Assembly: GCF_002217925.1 (NCBI RefSeq)
Contig: NZ_BCMF01000002.1
Location: 234,329 to 298,328 of the forward strand
Origin: Secundilactobacillus mixtipabuli
Lineage (GTDB): Bacteria > Bacillota > Bacilli > Lactobacillales > Lactobacillaceae
Direction of reading: 5' to 3'
Length of the DNA: 64,000 nt
Made by a program: the position numbers and the translations under genes. How positions within the stretch are numbered: the stretch's first letter is position 1; the number at the start of each line of letters is the position of its first letter. Of the stretch, positions 16,508 to 24,277 are shown piece after piece. The notes under the pieces are model-generated. The model was given only the letters and a program-made list of their open reading frames with translations. It searched no databases and had not been told where the DNA came from.

Positions 16508-17722
16508 TTAGATCCCCCGATCTGGACTAGCCCAAGTGCCTTTTCGTCTTGGATCAAGGAAAAAGGAACCAAGCGCCGTGATACAGCTGATCAAGTTCAC
16601 GACCCAATAGAAGACAAAGTACATCGGCAAGAGAAGCAGATCCTGCCAATCAATGTAACCTTGCCGTTGCGAACTCGTAAAGCCAATCACGAATTGAACA
16701 ATACTCAGTAACGTCAGCACAAATAAAATGCCACCATCTAGAATCAAGGCGTGGGAGAAAATCATGGTCAACAAATACAAAACGATCATGAAGAAACAGC
16801 TCAAAGCCCACAAGTTACTGATAACCATATCAATGAGTAACCACTGTTCCGCCAATTTACCGGTAAAGATCAATTGCCGATTGCGAATCAGAACTTCCAA
16901 GCCACCGCGGGCCCAACGACGTCTTTGACGGATCAAAGCTTTCATGTGCTCTGGCACCAAAATCCAAGAGACCGCTTGTGGACAATAGGCCACTTGCCAA
17001 TGATGGGTATATAGCTTCCACGTCATGTCAATGTCTTCAGTCAATGCCTCTACTGTCCAACGATTAACTTCTTGAACAGCCTTTTTTCGGTAGACCACGA
17101 TCACACCGGAAACGGTCGTAATATGGCCGGTAATAAATGATTGTCCCCGTTTAATAATGTCAATAATTCCGATGTACTCCAGTAATTGTAACCGGCCTAG
17201 TAGCGTTGTCCGGTTCCGAACCACCGGGCGGCCCGCAACTGCGCCAACGGTTGGATCAGTATAAAACTCACGCATCATTTGCTTCAGTGCATCTTGATCA
17301 ACGTAAGCATCAGAATCCAGGCACAGGAGATATTCACCTTCAGCACTATCTAAGCCAACGTTCAAAGCATTCGCTTTACCACCATTCTTAATGATTGGCA
17401 CAATTTTGATTGGAAATTGTGCCTGGTACTTTTCCTTCAGCTGATGCATCACGGCTAAGGTTTGATCCGCGCTGCCATCATCAATCAAAACCAGCTCGAT
17501 ATTGTGATAAGTCAGATTAGCGACCGACTCAACCACTTCGTGTAATGTTTCTTCCTCATTGTGGGCTGGGACCAAGACGGAGACCAGTTGTTCACCCTCA
17601 CCTTTGGCAGGCTTTTTCAGAGGAATCTGACGCTGTTTAACACTAAAAAAGATTGCACCCATGATCCAAATTAATGAAACAATCATTGGATACAAGACTA
17701 CAAATCCACTAAGTATATTCAT
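16508..17722 (-). CDS. icaA: Poly-beta-1,6-N-acetylglucosamine synthase (GT2)
   Basis: 404 residues, processive family 2 glycosyltransferase. One N-terminal helix, then the GT-A domain with VLIDDGSADQT, LCLDSDAYVD, ALTEDIDMTW and RQRRRWARGG (the D, D, TED, QxxRW set), then three C-terminal helices. It polymerises UDP-GlcNAc into PNAG at the membrane. First gene of a three-gene operon; no icaC acyltransferase-like gene is present. GGGAG lies about 8 nt before the ATG. Confidence 0.87.
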   Translation of the reverse strand: MNILSGFVVLYPMIVSLIWIMGAIFFSVKQRQIPLKKPAKGEGEQLVSVLVPAHNEEETLHEVVESVANLTYHNIELVLIDDGSADQTLAVMHQLKEKYQAQFPIKIVPIIKNGGKANALNVGLDSAEGEYLLCLDSDAYVDQDALKQMMREFYTDPTVGAVAGRPVVRNRTTLLGRLQLLEYIGIIDIIKRGQSFITGHITTVSGVIVVYRKKAVQEVNRWTVEALTEDIDMTWKLYTHHWQVAYCPQAVSWILVPEHMKALIRQRRRWARGGLEVLIRNRQLIFTGKLAEQWLLIDMVISNLWALSCFFMIVLYLLTMIFSHALILDGGILFVLTLLSIVQFVIGFTSSQRQGYIDWQDLLLLPMYFVFYWVVNLISCITALGSFFLDPRRKGTWASPDRGI

Positions 17723-17814
17723 CTAATAACTCCCTTACCGGTTATTCAGAAATCTTCACTTCATTAACTTAATCTATCTATAAGGCTCTTTACGTCATTT
17801 TAGACAACTTTCAC

Positions 17815-17843
17815 ATTGTACTGATGCAAAACATCTCAGTCAA
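17815..17843 (-). promoter_or_regulatory. Promoter of icaADB
   Basis: -35 TTGACT (17843-17838), 17-nt spacer, -10 TACAAT (17820-17815) on the minus strand, leaving about an 85-nt leader before icaA. About 90-100 nt further upstream is an imperfect palindrome GTTTAAGAATGTCTTAAC (17930-17947) that could bind a regulator. The rest of the 17723-17990 gap shows no gene. Confidence 0.6.
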
Positions 17844-17990
17844 GACTTGTAAAATTAGCCAAACGTGTACTCACCTCGCCAAATTGATGACTGCTCAGCA
17901 TGTAAGCGGACACATTTTACTTAATCTAACAGTTTAAGAATGTCTTAACTTAAATATCAGCAACACGATGGCATGAACCTTGTTTTTTCC

Positions 17991-18023
17991 AAAAAAAAAC
18001 CGCTAAACCTGAGTTTAACGGTT
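17991..18023 (-). terminator. Terminator of tRNA-Leu
   Basis: AACCGCTAAAC / GTTTAACGGTT stem followed by at least seven T on the minus strand. Confidence 0.8.
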
Positions 18024-18037
18024 CCTCTGTATGATTA

Positions 18038-18121
18038 TGCCCCGAGCAGGATTCGAACCTGTACTTGGTTGCCCAAACAGCGACCTGAACGCTGCGCGTC
18101 TGCCAGTTCCGCCACCGGGGC
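18038..18121 (-). tRNA. tRNA-Leu (anticodon CAG)
   Basis: Class II cloverleaf: acceptor GCCCCGG/TCGGGGC, anticodon stem CAGCG/CGCTG with loop TTCAGGT, long variable arm, T-arm AGGTTCGAATCCT. Discriminator A; CCA not encoded. Confidence 0.92.
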
Positions 18122-18217
18122 ATCACAACAGGAATAATCATACACTATTTTAAGCCCTTTTGTAAAGTTATTTTATACGAGCAGTTTATATTTTTTGTAA
18201 ATGATTCATCACTCAGT

Positions 18218-18877
18218 TCATGGATGACTTGGTTTTCCTTTTGAGGTAAAAGGTGTTTTTCCAAGCAACCTCTGTTGGCTAAAGTTAAACGTATATGTTT
18301 TCTGATTATTTTCATCCAAATAGACTAACGTTTGAGAACCATAATGCCGGTTACTGCCCATCACCATTTCCTCTATCGGCGTGCCAAGCTGTTTTCTCAC
18401 AGTATCGAGATGATCACCCTTTTTGATTTGTTGATACTGGCGAGTGCTGATTTTCGAGGATGTACCGGTATGAAAAGCATTTTTCGACACCGTCTTACCC
18501 CGAATGAAATCAATACTAATTGCATTATATAGTCGCTTATTGCGCCGATGCAAAAATACCCACGTATAAACTTGTGAATTTTTGTTAGTCCCCGTCTGAT
18601 TTGCTTTCGAGATTTTATCGGGTTTACCCATAATCGCACATACTTCGGCTTTTGAACTGCCACCAACCCCAGAGGTAATGTCGCCCGTTTTTATCCGTTT
18701 GAATTTAGCTTGCATCTTACTGTTGACTACGGTGGCTTGGTTTGCTGCGCGAGAATGCCGCAATTGACTGCTCTCGGACTCAGTAGTGGAGTGAGATGTT
18801 TTGGAAGCACCGGCTCCGCATGCGGATAAAAAGACAGCAATCATCAGAATGTTTGCAACCATTAATCGTTTTTTCAA
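18218..18877 (-). CDS. Lipoprotein with two DUF3862/BamE-like units
   Basis: 219 residues. Lipoprotein signal peptide ending in the lipobox LSAC (Cys at about 20), then a Ser/Thr/Glu-rich linker to about residue 50. Two related units follow: FKRIKTGDITSGVGGSSKAE with VCAIMGKPDK, and YQQIKKGDHLDTVRKQLGTP. The I-KGD-x(7-12)-(L/M)G-P pattern is that of the beta-lactamase-inhibitor-protein-like fold (DUF3862/SmpA). Anchored on the outer face of the membrane; role unknown. Confidence 0.75.
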   Translation of the reverse strand: MKKRLMVANILMIAVFLSACGAGASKTSHSTTESESSQLRHSRAANQATVVNSKMQAKFKRIKTGDITSGVGGSSKAEVCAIMGKPDKISKANQTGTNKNSQVYTWVFLHRRNKRLYNAISIDFIRGKTVSKNAFHTGTSSKISTRQYQQIKKGDHLDTVRKQLGTPIEEMVMGSNRHYGSQTLVYLDENNQKTYTFNFSQQRLLGKTPFTSKGKPSHP

Positions 18878-19211
18878 GATCGTTATTCTCCCAGGGAATA
18901 GAAAATCATCAAGACATAAGTATTATCTTAATCCATTCTCCCATAGTGAAATGTGAGGTGCAAGTGGGTTAAGCAGACGATTACCTAGCACATAACGAGC
19001 TATCCAAGAATTCACAGTCTGACGTAAAAAAATTCTCAAAATGTTGTGTAATCAACGTTTACCAAGCATCTATGAGCTTGTGATATTTTCAATTTTTTTG
19101 ATTATTTTACCGATTTTCTTTCGTTGCTACCTAACCCTGTCATATCAAAGGAAGTTGAAGCCGTTTGTTTAATTAATATTAAATTAGAGTTCTAAGAATT
19201 TAATCATCATC

Positions 19212-19239
19212 TTGTAATTAAATTTGCTTGTTTTATAAT
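19212..19239 (+). promoter_or_regulatory. Promoter of the AEC transporter gene
   Basis: -35 TTGTAA (19212-19217), 16-nt spacer, -10 TATAAT (19234-19239). Just upstream is an AT-rich near-palindrome (TTTAATTAATATTAAATTA, about 19168-19186). No gene is visible in the rest of the 18878-19269 gap. Confidence 0.55.
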
Positions 19240-19269
19240 TTAATTTTAATAATTCAAGGAGATGGTTCC

Positions 19270-20181
19270 ATGTTACAAACACTTTTATTTGCTTTACTGC
19301 CCATCGTGATCACCATTGCTTTAGGCTACTTTGCGGCCGCCCATCACTACTTTGGCGACCAAGATAGCAGGTTGTTTGTTCGCTTAGTGATGAACTTTAT
19401 GCTTCCCCTGAGCGTCTTTTCCGGAATTTGGAGCACACCGCGAAAAATCATTATCAAAGATATTCCGCTAGCCGGCTGGCTCTTCGTTAGTATCGTTGGC
19501 TGTTACCTGATTTTCATTATCTTTTACTGGCACATATTACATACCAATCTACATATTGCTTCACTCAGAGCCATGTCGGTTGCAGATCCTTCCGTTCCGT
19601 TTATTGGATCAGCCATTCTACCCTTACTGTTCGGAAATTCACTTAGTGCGATTACGATTGGAATCTGTACTTTGATCATCAACATTATTTTACTGCCAAT
19701 GGTTTTTGGTGCACTCAGCCAAGGTGAATCACTCGGTTCACGAGTGATCAGCACTTTACGAAAGCCGCTTGTTGCTGCCGCATTGCTGGGATTTGCATTA
19801 GCCCTTCTTGGTTGGCAAATGCCTGAAGAATTAGCTGGTTCGTTTGAATTACTAGGCAAAGGCGCTGGCGGCTTAGCCATCTTCGCAACTGGGATCATCC
19901 TGTTTACACGTAAGATTCTGGTCAACCGAACGATTGTGACAACCGTCATTTCAAAGAATATCCTATTCCCAATCATCATCTGGGGGATCATGCTGTTGAT
20001 CCATACGCCCTCAGAATTACAACGGATCGTCGTCCTAACACTTGCCATCCCAACTGCCACCATGCCAACTAGCTTAGCAATCCAATTTAAAGTCAACGAA
20101 GCTGAACTCGCTTCCACTCAATTTTGGAGTACCGTTTGTTCATTTGTCACGCTGGCAATTTTCTTAGTCGCGCTGAGTTAA
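19270..20181 (+). CDS. AEC-family transporter (auxin efflux carrier / malate permease type)
   Basis: 303 residues with about ten hydrophobic helices. The N-terminus LFALLPIVITIALGYFAA and the half-repeat end MPTSLAIQFKVNEAELAS are typical of the AEC family of secondary carriers (malate, malonate and other organic acids). The start is ATG 19270 with AAGGAGA at about 8 nt; an upstream in-frame ATG at 19228 lies in the promoter. Substrate cannot be predicted. Monocistronic. Confidence 0.8.
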   Translation: MLQTLLFALLPIVITIALGYFAAAHHYFGDQDSRLFVRLVMNFMLPLSVFSGIWSTPRKIIIKDIPLAGWLFVSIVGCYLIFIIFYWHILHTNLHIASLRAMSVADPSVPFIGSAILPLLFGNSLSAITIGICTLIINIILLPMVFGALSQGESLGSRVISTLRKPLVAAALLGFALALLGWQMPEELAGSFELLGKGAGGLAIFATGIILFTRKILVNRTIVTTVISKNILFPIIIWGIMLLIHTPSELQRIVVLTLAIPTATMPTSLAIQFKVNEAELASTQFWSTVCSFVTLAIFLVALS

Positions 20182-20192
20182 ATAATGATGAT

Positions 20193-20228
20193 GCTACCCC
20201 CAAAGCTAGAAAACACTTTGGGGGTAGC
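20193..20228. terminator. Strong hairpin between convergent genes
   Basis: GCTACCCCCAAAG (20193-20205) pairs perfectly with CTTTGGGGGTAGC (20216-20228). There is no clear T-run on either side, so it may act as an mRNA 3'-end stem rather than a classical terminator. Confidence 0.5.
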
Positions 20229-20248
20229 TGACATTAGATTCAATTCGT

Positions 20249-20536
20249 TTACTTGCTTTTTTTCGGTAACGCAATCACCGTGCCATAGCCGTGGACCACC
20301 AAGAACTTTGGTGCGACACTCATCCGCACAACTTCTGTATTGAACGACACATCGACAATACCGTCGCCCTGTTTGGCTTTTGCTTGTTCGAACAGCTTTT
20401 GTTTTGCCTGATCAAAAAGACCATCAAATTTAGAAAATTCGTCCGGCTCCTCTGAACTGAGCATGGTGGAAACTGTTACCGCAATGACACCCTTAATAAT
20501 ATGGGCTTGATTAAATCCGCCAGTTGACATAAACAT
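20249..20536 (-). CDS. YbjQ-like (UPF0145-related) small protein
   Basis: 95 residues. HIIKGVIAVTVS, then a helix, then GDGIVDVSFNTEVVRM and HGYGTVIAL. This is the pattern of YbjQ-type proteins, which form pentamers and have been called heavy-metal-binding without a settled function. GGGGG lies about 7 nt before the ATG. Monocistronic. Confidence 0.65.
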   Translation of the reverse strand: MFMSTGGFNQAHIIKGVIAVTVSTMLSSEEPDEFSKFDGLFDQAKQKLFEQAKAKQGDGIVDVSFNTEVVRMSVAPKFLVVHGYGTVIALPKKSK

Positions 20537-20673
20537 TCTACCGCCCCCTCAAACGTTAATTATACCTAATCCGCTCACCACCCGCATTAATTCGAACCAA
20601 AATAAGTCAAATTACTTGACCGTGTCCAGTTTATGGTATATTTTCTAACATAACTTTTAGTTGGAGGCCAATC

Positions 20674-21225
20674 ATGAATTCAAATCGATCTTTACTCAGC
20701 TGGATACTTGCCAGTCAATTTGCTGCTATTTTAGTTGTCTGTTCCAAACTGACGATCCCGCTTGGCCCAATCCCCCTTACCGGCCAAACCTTAGCAGTTG
20801 GCATTATTGCGTCGCTACTGTCTATTCGAACCGGACAAAAAGCCATTTTTCTTTACCTATCATTGGGTTTGATTGGGCTACCCGTTTTCGCTGGCAGTTC
20901 AACCAGTTTAGCTGCCTTGTTTGGCCCAACCGCGGGATACCTATGGGGATTCTTCCTCTACGTCACCCTCACAGCCTGGTGGTTACGTCACCGTTCGAAG
21001 ACAACCCTGATGCTATTCGTCGCCAATCTACTTGGTGCCATCCCCCAGTTAATCATGGGTAGCCTCTGGCTTATTGTTAGCAATCATTTAAGCTTATCCA
21101 GTGCTTTTTTAGTTGGTTTTTACCCGTTCCTAGTTCCAGCACTGATTAAGCTCATCATGGTTGTTGCAGTCGTTCAATTGATTCAGCAGCGTGTGTCGCT
21201 ACCGCTCGGACATGAACCGAATTAA
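20674..21225 (+). CDS. bioY: Biotin ECF transporter S component
   Basis: 183 residues with six hydrophobic helices. VCSKLTIPLGPIPLTGQTL and GLPVFAGSSTSLAALFGPTAGYLWGF are the BioY signatures that line the biotin pocket. It works with a shared energising module (EcfA, EcfA', EcfT) that is not in this window. The start is ATG 20674 with GGAGG upstream, and a TTGACC lies about 50 nt before it. No BirA-type operator was recognised. Confidence 0.92.
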   Translation: MNSNRSLLSWILASQFAAILVVCSKLTIPLGPIPLTGQTLAVGIIASLLSIRTGQKAIFLYLSLGLIGLPVFAGSSTSLAALFGPTAGYLWGFFLYVTLTAWWLRHRSKTTLMLFVANLLGAIPQLIMGSLWLIVSNHLSLSSAFLVGFYPFLVPALIKLIMVVAVVQLIQQRVSLPLGHEPN

Positions 21226-21259
21226 TAGCATAAAAATGATAATAATCACTTCAAATTTA

Positions 21260-21315
21260 TAGACAAATTAGGTGCAACACGCTAAAATGACTACAGCAGA
21301 GCAATTTAGTTGCAC
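21260..21315 (+). promoter_or_regulatory. Promoter with inverted repeat before the OhrR-like gene
   Basis: -35 TAGACA (21260-21265), 17-nt spacer, -10 TAAAAT (21283-21288). GTGCAAC (21272-21278) lies in the spacer and its inverted copy GTTGCAC at 21309-21315, just after the expected start of transcription. The placement suits autoregulation by the following MarR-type repressor. Confidence 0.45.
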
Positions 21316-21353
21316 ACGATTAATCCAATAGTAATCGGAAAGAAGGTTCTTTC

Positions 21354-21818
21354 ATGTCAAATACAACACCACGCCGATTAGATGACCAACTTTGTTTCGC
21401 CTTCTACAGCGCCAGCAAAAAGTTTAATCATTTTTATCAGGATGCTTTAAAGCCCTTTCACCTTACCTACCCGCAATACATTACACTTTTAGCACTTTGG
21501 GAGACTTCGCCGATGACCGTTCGAGAATTAGGCAGTCACTTGAATTTAGATAGCGGCACGTTAACGCCGCTTCTCAAACGGCTGGAAAAACAGGGCTGGA
21601 TTTCACGAAAACGCAGCGATCAAGACGAACGGCAAGTTAATGTAGCAGTGACACCCTACGCCTTAGAAAAACGCGATGAAGTGTACGCCCGAGTCAATAA
21701 CTGCATTGATTTAATGTCATTTGATGGCGTTGATTACCAAACTTTATTAGCTCAAATCCACCAAGTCATGGGTGAACTTGATACCATCAGCACTCAGGAT
21801 TTAATTCAAGAAGCCTAG
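21354..21818 (+). CDS. MarR-family regulator, OhrR-like
   Basis: 154 residues. N-terminal LDDQLCFAFYSASKKF contains the reactive cysteine (C14) of one-Cys OhrR proteins. The winged helix follows: LTYPQYITLLALWE, VRELGSHLNLDSGTLTPLLK, and the wing with RSDQDERQVNVAVT. OhrR represses organic hydroperoxide defence until the Cys is oxidised. No ohr peroxidase gene lies in the window, so the target is unknown and autoregulation is likely. AAGAAGG lies before the ATG. Confidence 0.8.
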   Translation: MSNTTPRRLDDQLCFAFYSASKKFNHFYQDALKPFHLTYPQYITLLALWETSPMTVRELGSHLNLDSGTLTPLLKRLEKQGWISRKRSDQDERQVNVAVTPYALEKRDEVYARVNNCIDLMSFDGVDYQTLLAQIHQVMGELDTISTQDLIQEA

Positions 21819-21848
21819 TTAAACAGACAATTAAAAACCGGATAATAA

Positions 21849-21895
21849 CAAACTAGCGGTCAGTTTCCTTAATATGGAAACTGACCGCTAGTTTG
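21849..21895. terminator. Bidirectional terminator
   Basis: A 20-bp perfect stem (21849-21868 with 21876-21895) between the OhrR-like gene and the convergent CPBP protease gene. Confidence 0.75.
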
Positions 21896-21916
21896 TTGTT
21901 TGACTAAAATCATTTA

Positions 21917-22621
21917 TTACATCATGGCTGCCATGGCAACCATAGCAATCAAGTTATTGAGCATGTGGAGCGCAATTGACGCCCCTAAATTATTCGTTCG
22001 CCGGTACGTATAAGCCAAAAAGAATCCCAACGTCATGTAAATCAAGTAACTAACGATGGTGGTACTAGCATGTGCCAATGAGAAGAAAACAGCGCTCACA
22101 CATATTGGCAGCCAAAACCGCTCTGGCTTAAAGAACGCGTTCATCAAATATCCCCGAAACAATAGTTCTTCGACAAAGGGTGACAGAAGAACCCCGGAAA
22201 ACATCAGTAGATAAAAGATCCAATGATCACTGGCAAGCAAGCTTTTAATCGCCGCGTTATTAGCCGTCTGACTTTGATGAAAAACACTGCGGTTAATTAC
22301 GTTGAGAATCATCTCAATGGCAATTGCAGCCACAAAGGTCGTCAAAATTAACTGCATTTCTTTAACTGTGGGCCAGTGCCAATAGGACTGCGTCGTTACC
22401 TGCTTCATACTATGAATCAAAGCAATCATGATGACAATAAATCCCGCAAGATAACACAAGGCTAAAACACTACGGAGCACGAACTGCGCTTGACCCGCTT
22501 TTCGAACCCACAGTAAAATGACGGGCACTGCTTCAATCGCGACAAAGTATGTCACAAAAAGTAAAACTCTTGTGAAGATTGAGGGTTTAGTCCCATCATT
22601 TGGAAGTTTAAGTTGTTGCAT
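21917..22621 (-). CDS. CPBP-family intramembrane metalloprotease (CAAX protease-like)
   Basis: 234 residues with about seven to eight membrane helices. The three ABI motifs are present: SPFVEELLFRGYL, FSLAHAS, and a late HMLNN. These provide the Glu/His metal site. In lactobacilli this family includes bacteriocin-immunity proteins and others of unknown role; no bacteriocin gene lies near. Followed by the bidirectional terminator. Confidence 0.85.
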   Translation of the reverse strand: MQQLKLPNDGTKPSIFTRVLLFVTYFVAIEAVPVILLWVRKAGQAQFVLRSVLALCYLAGFIVIMIALIHSMKQVTTQSYWHWPTVKEMQLILTTFVAAIAIEMILNVINRSVFHQSQTANNAAIKSLLASDHWIFYLLMFSGVLLSPFVEELLFRGYLMNAFFKPERFWLPICVSAVFFSLAHASTTIVSYLIYMTLGFFLAYTYRRTNNLGASIALHMLNNLIAMVAMAAMM

Positions 22622-22658
22622 GCAGCCACCCCTGTTTTATGTCAGGTTAGCCAGCAAA

Positions 22659-22904
22659 TCAATCCTGCTGGTCTTCCCCCTTATTTTGTTCCGCTTCTTT
22701 TGAATCCTGGTTCCGCGCAGCGTTTGGTCGATGGATCAATCCGAGATATAACACGGTTACCAGAACCATCGAAATAAGCCAGGCTGCTGTCCAAGCAACA
22801 ATGGTCGGCAGACTGGTCGGCACCCAATTACGGGTAAAGTAAACGGTCGTTCCAATAATCAATGCTGGAACCAGTACAATTAAAAAATAAGCCAAGCCCT
22901 TCAC
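22659..22904 (-). CDS. Small two-helix membrane protein
   Basis: 81 residues: helices at about 5-23 and 36-57, then a hydrophilic acidic/Gln tail (NQDSKEAEQNKGEDQQD). No family recognised. Likely co-transcribed with the gene at 22926 (21-nt gap) and possibly with the CPBP protease. Confidence 0.6.
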   Translation of the reverse strand: MKGLAYFLIVLVPALIIGTTVYFTRNWVPTSLPTIVAWTAAWLISMVLVTVLYLGLIHRPNAARNQDSKEAEQNKGEDQQD

Positions 22905-22925
22905 GTGATGACCTCGTTTTCTAAA

Positions 22926-23522
22926 TTAATGATAATCAGTTGCCATGTAACGTTCTAAAACAGCCGTTACGCCATACGTCTTAAAACTGCCCACTTCAAC
23001 GTCATTAATATCCGCATACGCGATTTTAACCTGCCAGCGAGCTTTCAAATCCGATGAATCAACATCGTTTAAATGCAGTTTTTCATGTTTCAATGCAGCA
23101 ATAAAGCCAGTATACGTCTTCTCAGTCCGACCTGGATGAACACCCAAACTAACGACTTGATCGGTCTTAAAGGCCCACTTCAATGTCGCTTTTAAAATGG
23201 AGTGCTGACTCAGATCAAGTTCACTTAATAGTTTTTCGACGTGCCAAATATCAACGTAATGTTTTTCACGGGCAAGTGCAATCACAGCCACCAGCGATTT
23301 CAAATAATCCGACTTGGTGACTACCTTTGTAATCGTATTGATTCGGATCACGATTGCGCCATCCGTGGCACCATTTTGATTCACACGCTTCAACAATAAA
23401 AACTTATTATCTACCGCAACGACATTTCCCGTCAAAAAGTGATGTTCATCACCATAACGAAAAATAGCCACTAATCGGCCCTTTTTCTGGGCAGCTGACA
23501 ACTGTTCTCGAATCGTTTCCAT
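22926..23522 (-). CDS. Hypothetical protein with Lsm/SH3-like N-terminal segment
   Basis: 198 residues. The first part (KGRLVAIFRYGDEHHFLTGN, VVAVDNKFLLLKRV) looks like a small beta-barrel as in Lsm-type folds; a similar stretch recurs near 145-195 (KTYTGFIAALKHEKLHL ... ADINDVEVGSF). I cannot name the family. GGAGGA lies about 8 nt before ATG 23522; the ATG 39 nt upstream is disfavoured. Confidence 0.65.
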   Translation of the reverse strand: METIREQLSAAQKKGRLVAIFRYGDEHHFLTGNVVAVDNKFLLLKRVNQNGATDGAIVIRINTITKVVTKSDYLKSLVAVIALAREKHYVDIWHVEKLLSELDLSQHSILKATLKWAFKTDQVVSLGVHPGRTEKTYTGFIAALKHEKLHLNDVDSSDLKARWQVKIAYADINDVEVGSFKTYGVTAVLERYMATDYH

Positions 23523-23707
23523 AACGAGATCCTCCGTGTAAGAGATCAATTGCGTCCTCATTCACCAGTTTCTAATTTATTCTGTGGTTTAAAGGTAGCA
23601 AGTTTACAACAATAGTTCAAGCATATTGTTACCAAACTGCATATTAATTGCCTATTTTGTTCAAAATTAGATATGATTGAACTAATCAAACAATATGAGG
23701 TGAGTTT

Positions 23708-24076
23708 ATGTTAAAAGAATTCAAAGCGTTTATCGCTCGTGGCAACGTGGTCGATCTAGCTGTTGGTGTCATTATTGGGGCGGCGTTTACATCAATCGTG
23801 ACGTCGCTCACGAAAAACTTGATTAATCCACTCATTGGGTTATTTATCGGCAAAATTAATCTCTCTGGGTTAGTATTCAGCGTTGGTAACGCCCATTTTC
23901 GCTACGGCCTGTTTATTGATTCAGTGATTAATTTCTTGATTATTGCCTTTGTCGTCTTTTTGATGGTTAAAGCCATCAACCAGTTTCTGCCCAAAACCGA
24001 TAAAAAAGACGCTGCGCCTTCAGTTTCCGAGGTCTATTTGAAACAGATTCGCGATCTGCTCAAAGAAAAAGAGTAA
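23708..24076 (+). CDS. mscL: Large-conductance mechanosensitive channel
   Basis: 122 residues. MLKEFKAFIARGNVVDLAVGVIIG is the signature first helix of MscL with its pore glycines; the second helix is SVINFLIIAFVVFLMVKAIN and the C-terminal helix is charged. It opens as a homopentamer under membrane tension to release solutes on osmotic downshock. TGAGG lies just before the ATG. Confidence 0.95.
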   Translation: MLKEFKAFIARGNVVDLAVGVIIGAAFTSIVTSLTKNLINPLIGLFIGKINLSGLVFSVGNAHFRYGLFIDSVINFLIIAFVVFLMVKAINQFLPKTDKKDAAPSVSEVYLKQIRDLLKEKE

Positions 24077-24105
24077 AACTGAAGCTCAAATTAATGTGTC
24101 ACAAG

Positions 24106-24141
24106 GCCTATTCCGATTCGTTTTTCGGAGTAGGCTTTTTT
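24106..24141 (+). terminator. Terminator of mscL
   Basis: GCCTATTCCGA (24106-24116) pairs with TCGGAGTAGGC (24125-24135), followed by six T. Confidence 0.85.
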
Positions 24142-24212
24142 GCTTTCAAATTGGAGTTCATCCGCGTCATGATTCAAATTGGCATCATCATTTAATAATT
24201 TCTAATGATGGG

Positions 24213-24240
24213 TTAACACTGAAAATTTTTGCCTTATAAT
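24213..24240 (+). promoter_or_regulatory. Promoter of the GH65-pgmB cluster
   Basis: -35 TTAACA (24213-24218), 16-nt spacer, -10 TATAAT (24235-24240), about 37 nt before the start codon. No clear cre site was seen in it. Confidence 0.55.
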
Positions 24241-24277
24241 AGGCGTAAATTATCGATTTGATTGGGGGACAAATTAA

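Noticed and set aside
19524..20117. 197-codon open frame opposite the AEC transporter
   Set aside because: Antisense shadow of a hydrophobic gene; no ribosome binding site or recognisable motif.
20610..20673. Possible BirA operator before bioY
   Set aside because: Only a weak CTAAC...GTTGG pair; not the TTGTTAAC-N15-GTTAACAA pattern.
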